NCBI GenBank assembly: GCA_003511945.1
Contig: DOJA01000349.1
Location: 610-8,045, forward strand
Source of the DNA: Phycisphaerales bacterium
GTDB taxonomy: Bacteria > Planctomycetota > Phycisphaerae > Phycisphaerales > UBA1924
Length of the DNA stretch: 7,436 nt
Direction of reading: 5' to 3'
Part shown: positions 6,741 through 7,436 of the stretch, piece by piece
How the letters are laid out: each line of letters begins with the position of its first letter
Numbering within the stretch: the first letter of the stretch is position 1
Notes under the pieces: model-generated
Database searches by the model: none
What the model saw: only the letters and a program-made list of their open reading frames with translations
What the model was told of the DNA's origin: nothing
Made by a program: the position numbers and the translations under genes

Positions 6741-6769
6741 TTGACGGCGCGACACAATGAGGTCACGAT
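6741..6769 (+). promoter_or_regulatory. Weak candidate promoter for the secreted-protein gene
   Basis: TTGACG (6741-6746) matches five of six -35 bases and is the same hexamer as in the tRNA-Ser promoter. CACGAT (6764-6769), 17 bp further on, matches only three of six -10 bases. The leader would be about 150 nt. The poor -10 makes this tentative; a regulated or alternative-sigma promoter is equally possible. Confidence 0.25.
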
Positions 6770-6914
6770 CCGGTCATCGAATCCGGGCCGAGAATCCACA
6801 TCAGAACAGCACGCCGTATCGAACGAGGGCGCTGGAGCGTGCGTCGGGATCCCACGGTGAACTGCGCGGGCGGACCGCGGGCGGCGGTGCTGTGCGCTTG
6901 ATATTGAGTCGTCC

Positions 6915-6921
6915 AAGGAGG
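6915..6921 (+). promoter_or_regulatory. Ribosome binding site AAGGAGG of the secreted-protein gene
   Basis: A full AAGGAGG sits six bases before the ATG at 6928. It is the strongest ribosome binding site in the window and decides both strand and start for the gene that follows. Confidence 0.8.
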
Positions 6922-6927
6922 CCAGCG

Positions 6928-7436
6928 ATGGGCGAGCGAGCGTTCAACCCCCGGAAGAGCACAACGGGTCGGCGCCGGGGCACCGTCATCGCGGCAGCGA
7001 CGCTTTTGGTGTGCGTCGCCCACTCCGCGTGGAGCTGGTCCCCGCGGTGCGTGCCGCCCCATGCGTGCGAGGGGCGAAGCGACTGCCCCGGAATCTCTAT
7101 CCAATCCCATCCTGAGCAGCTCCAAGAGGATTTCGACACCGGGCGGTACTCGAGATATCGCAACGGTGCGGAATGCCTGCAGCACAACAACCAGGGCGAT
7201 TGCGTCCAGTATCGGGTGCGGTGCGCCGACGGCCACCCCCCACAGTCCAATGAAGACTGGACGGTGACGGAGGGTGATGATGGCGCATGGATCGTGACCT
7301 GGAACGGCGGGTCCGGGGGCCCCGGAGGGCCACCCACTTCCCCTCCGATTGAGCCCCCTCGAAGTCCATCGTCGCCAAACGGACCCGGCGGGCAGGGTCA
7401 GACCGGTGCGGGCGGGGGCGACGATGAGATCGGAAG
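6928..7436 (+). CDS. Secreted cysteine-rich protein with Pro/Gly-rich linker, unknown family (3' end beyond window)
   Basis: I do not recognise this protein. 169 codons are open from an ATG preceded by a perfect AAGGAGG, with no stop before the right edge. Residues 1-19 are positively charged (NPRKSTTGRRRGT). A hydrophobic core at about 20-31 (VIAAATLLVCVA) and a short polar stretch follow, giving a probable Sec signal peptide cleaved near 31-34. The next segment (35-125) has six cysteines (41, 47, 53, 83, 92, 99) and several tryptophans, suggesting a small disulfide-stabilised domain. From about 126 onward the sequence is low-complexity Gly/Pro/Ser, like a linker to a further domain or anchor beyond the window. 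Codon use differs from the neighbours: about 75 percent G/C at third positions by hand count. The last three residues may come from adapter sequence. The gene call is strong, the function unknown. Confidence 0.8.
   Translation, partial: MGERAFNPRKSTTGRRRGTVIAAATLLVCVAHSAWSWSPRCVPPHACEGRSDCPGISIQSHPEQLQEDFDTGRYSRYRNGAECLQHNNQGDCVQYRVRCADGHPPQSNEDWTVTEGDDGAWIVTWNGGSGGPGGPPTSPPIEPPRSPSSPNGPGGQGQTGAGGGDDEIG
7427..7436 (+). other. Terminal 10 bases identical to the start of the Illumina TruSeq adapter
   Basis: The window ends in AGATCGGAAG, exactly the first ten bases of the common Illumina adapter, flush with the sequence end. This suggests untrimmed read-through at a contig edge rather than genomic sequence, though chance cannot be excluded. 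Confidence 0.55.

Larger units (their letters stand above)
6443..6927. other. Non-coding upstream region of the secreted-protein gene
   Basis: This stretch of about 485 bp has no convincing gene. Open frames on both strands lack ribosome binding sites and family resemblance. It holds a 12-bp near-palindrome CACAATGTTGTG (6549-6560), a cluster of GTGCG(T/C) repeats (6675-6740), an 8-bp palindrome GCGTACGC (6677-6684), a 12-bp palindrome (6694-6705), a candidate promoter (6741-6769) and the ribosome binding site of the gene at 6928. The 10-mer GTGCGCTTGA occurs twice (6735-6744 and 6892-6901). Confidence 0.55.

Noticed and set aside
6763..7337. Minus-strand open frames opposite the secreted-protein gene
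   Set aside because: No ribosome binding site or coherent domain. The plus-strand gene has AAGGAGG at ideal spacing and a signal peptide.

Overview
The window is very GC-rich. Its main genes end almost every codon in G or C, and both tRNA genes lack an encoded CCA end. The coding style and gene families fit a Gram-negative or planctomycete-like bacterium. A Planctomycetota (Phycisphaerae-type) host is my best guess, but this is inference at low confidence because no taxonomic marker gene is present.

Layout from left to right: (1) the 5' three-quarters of a minus-strand chemoreceptor gene, cut by the window edge, with a periplasmic Tll0287/DUF3365-like sensor carrying a CxxCH haem-binding motif; (2) a 323-bp gap holding a perfect GC palindrome and a candidate tRNA promoter; (3) tRNA-Val(CAC) on the plus strand; (4) a minus-strand two-gene operon for a tripartite-type efflux pump, made of a lipoprotein membrane-fusion adaptor (4934-6142) followed 10 bp later by an HAE-1 RND transporter (1750-4923); (5) a GC hairpin, then tRNA-Ser(GCT) on the minus strand with a well-matched promoter; (6) about 480 bp of non-coding sequence with a run of GTGCG(T/C) repeats at 21-bp spacing and a 12-bp palindrome; (7) the start of a plus-strand gene for a secreted, cysteine-rich protein with a perfect AAGGAGG ribosome binding site, running off the right edge.

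The efflux genes work together: the adaptor sits in the periplasm and couples the proton-driven inner-membrane transporter to an outer-membrane channel, which is not encoded here. No regulator is adjacent. The operon is bracketed by two tRNA genes whose 3' ends both point towards it. The chemoreceptor is transcribed in the same direction as the pump but is separated from it by the tRNA-Val gene.

The right-hand gene is the least familiar part. Its product resembles no family I recognise, and its codon usage (about 75 percent G/C at third positions by hand count) departs clearly from the chemoreceptor (about 97 percent in the first 200 codons). The last ten bases of the window equal the first ten bases of the Illumina TruSeq adapter, so the extreme right end may be a sequencing artefact at a contig edge.
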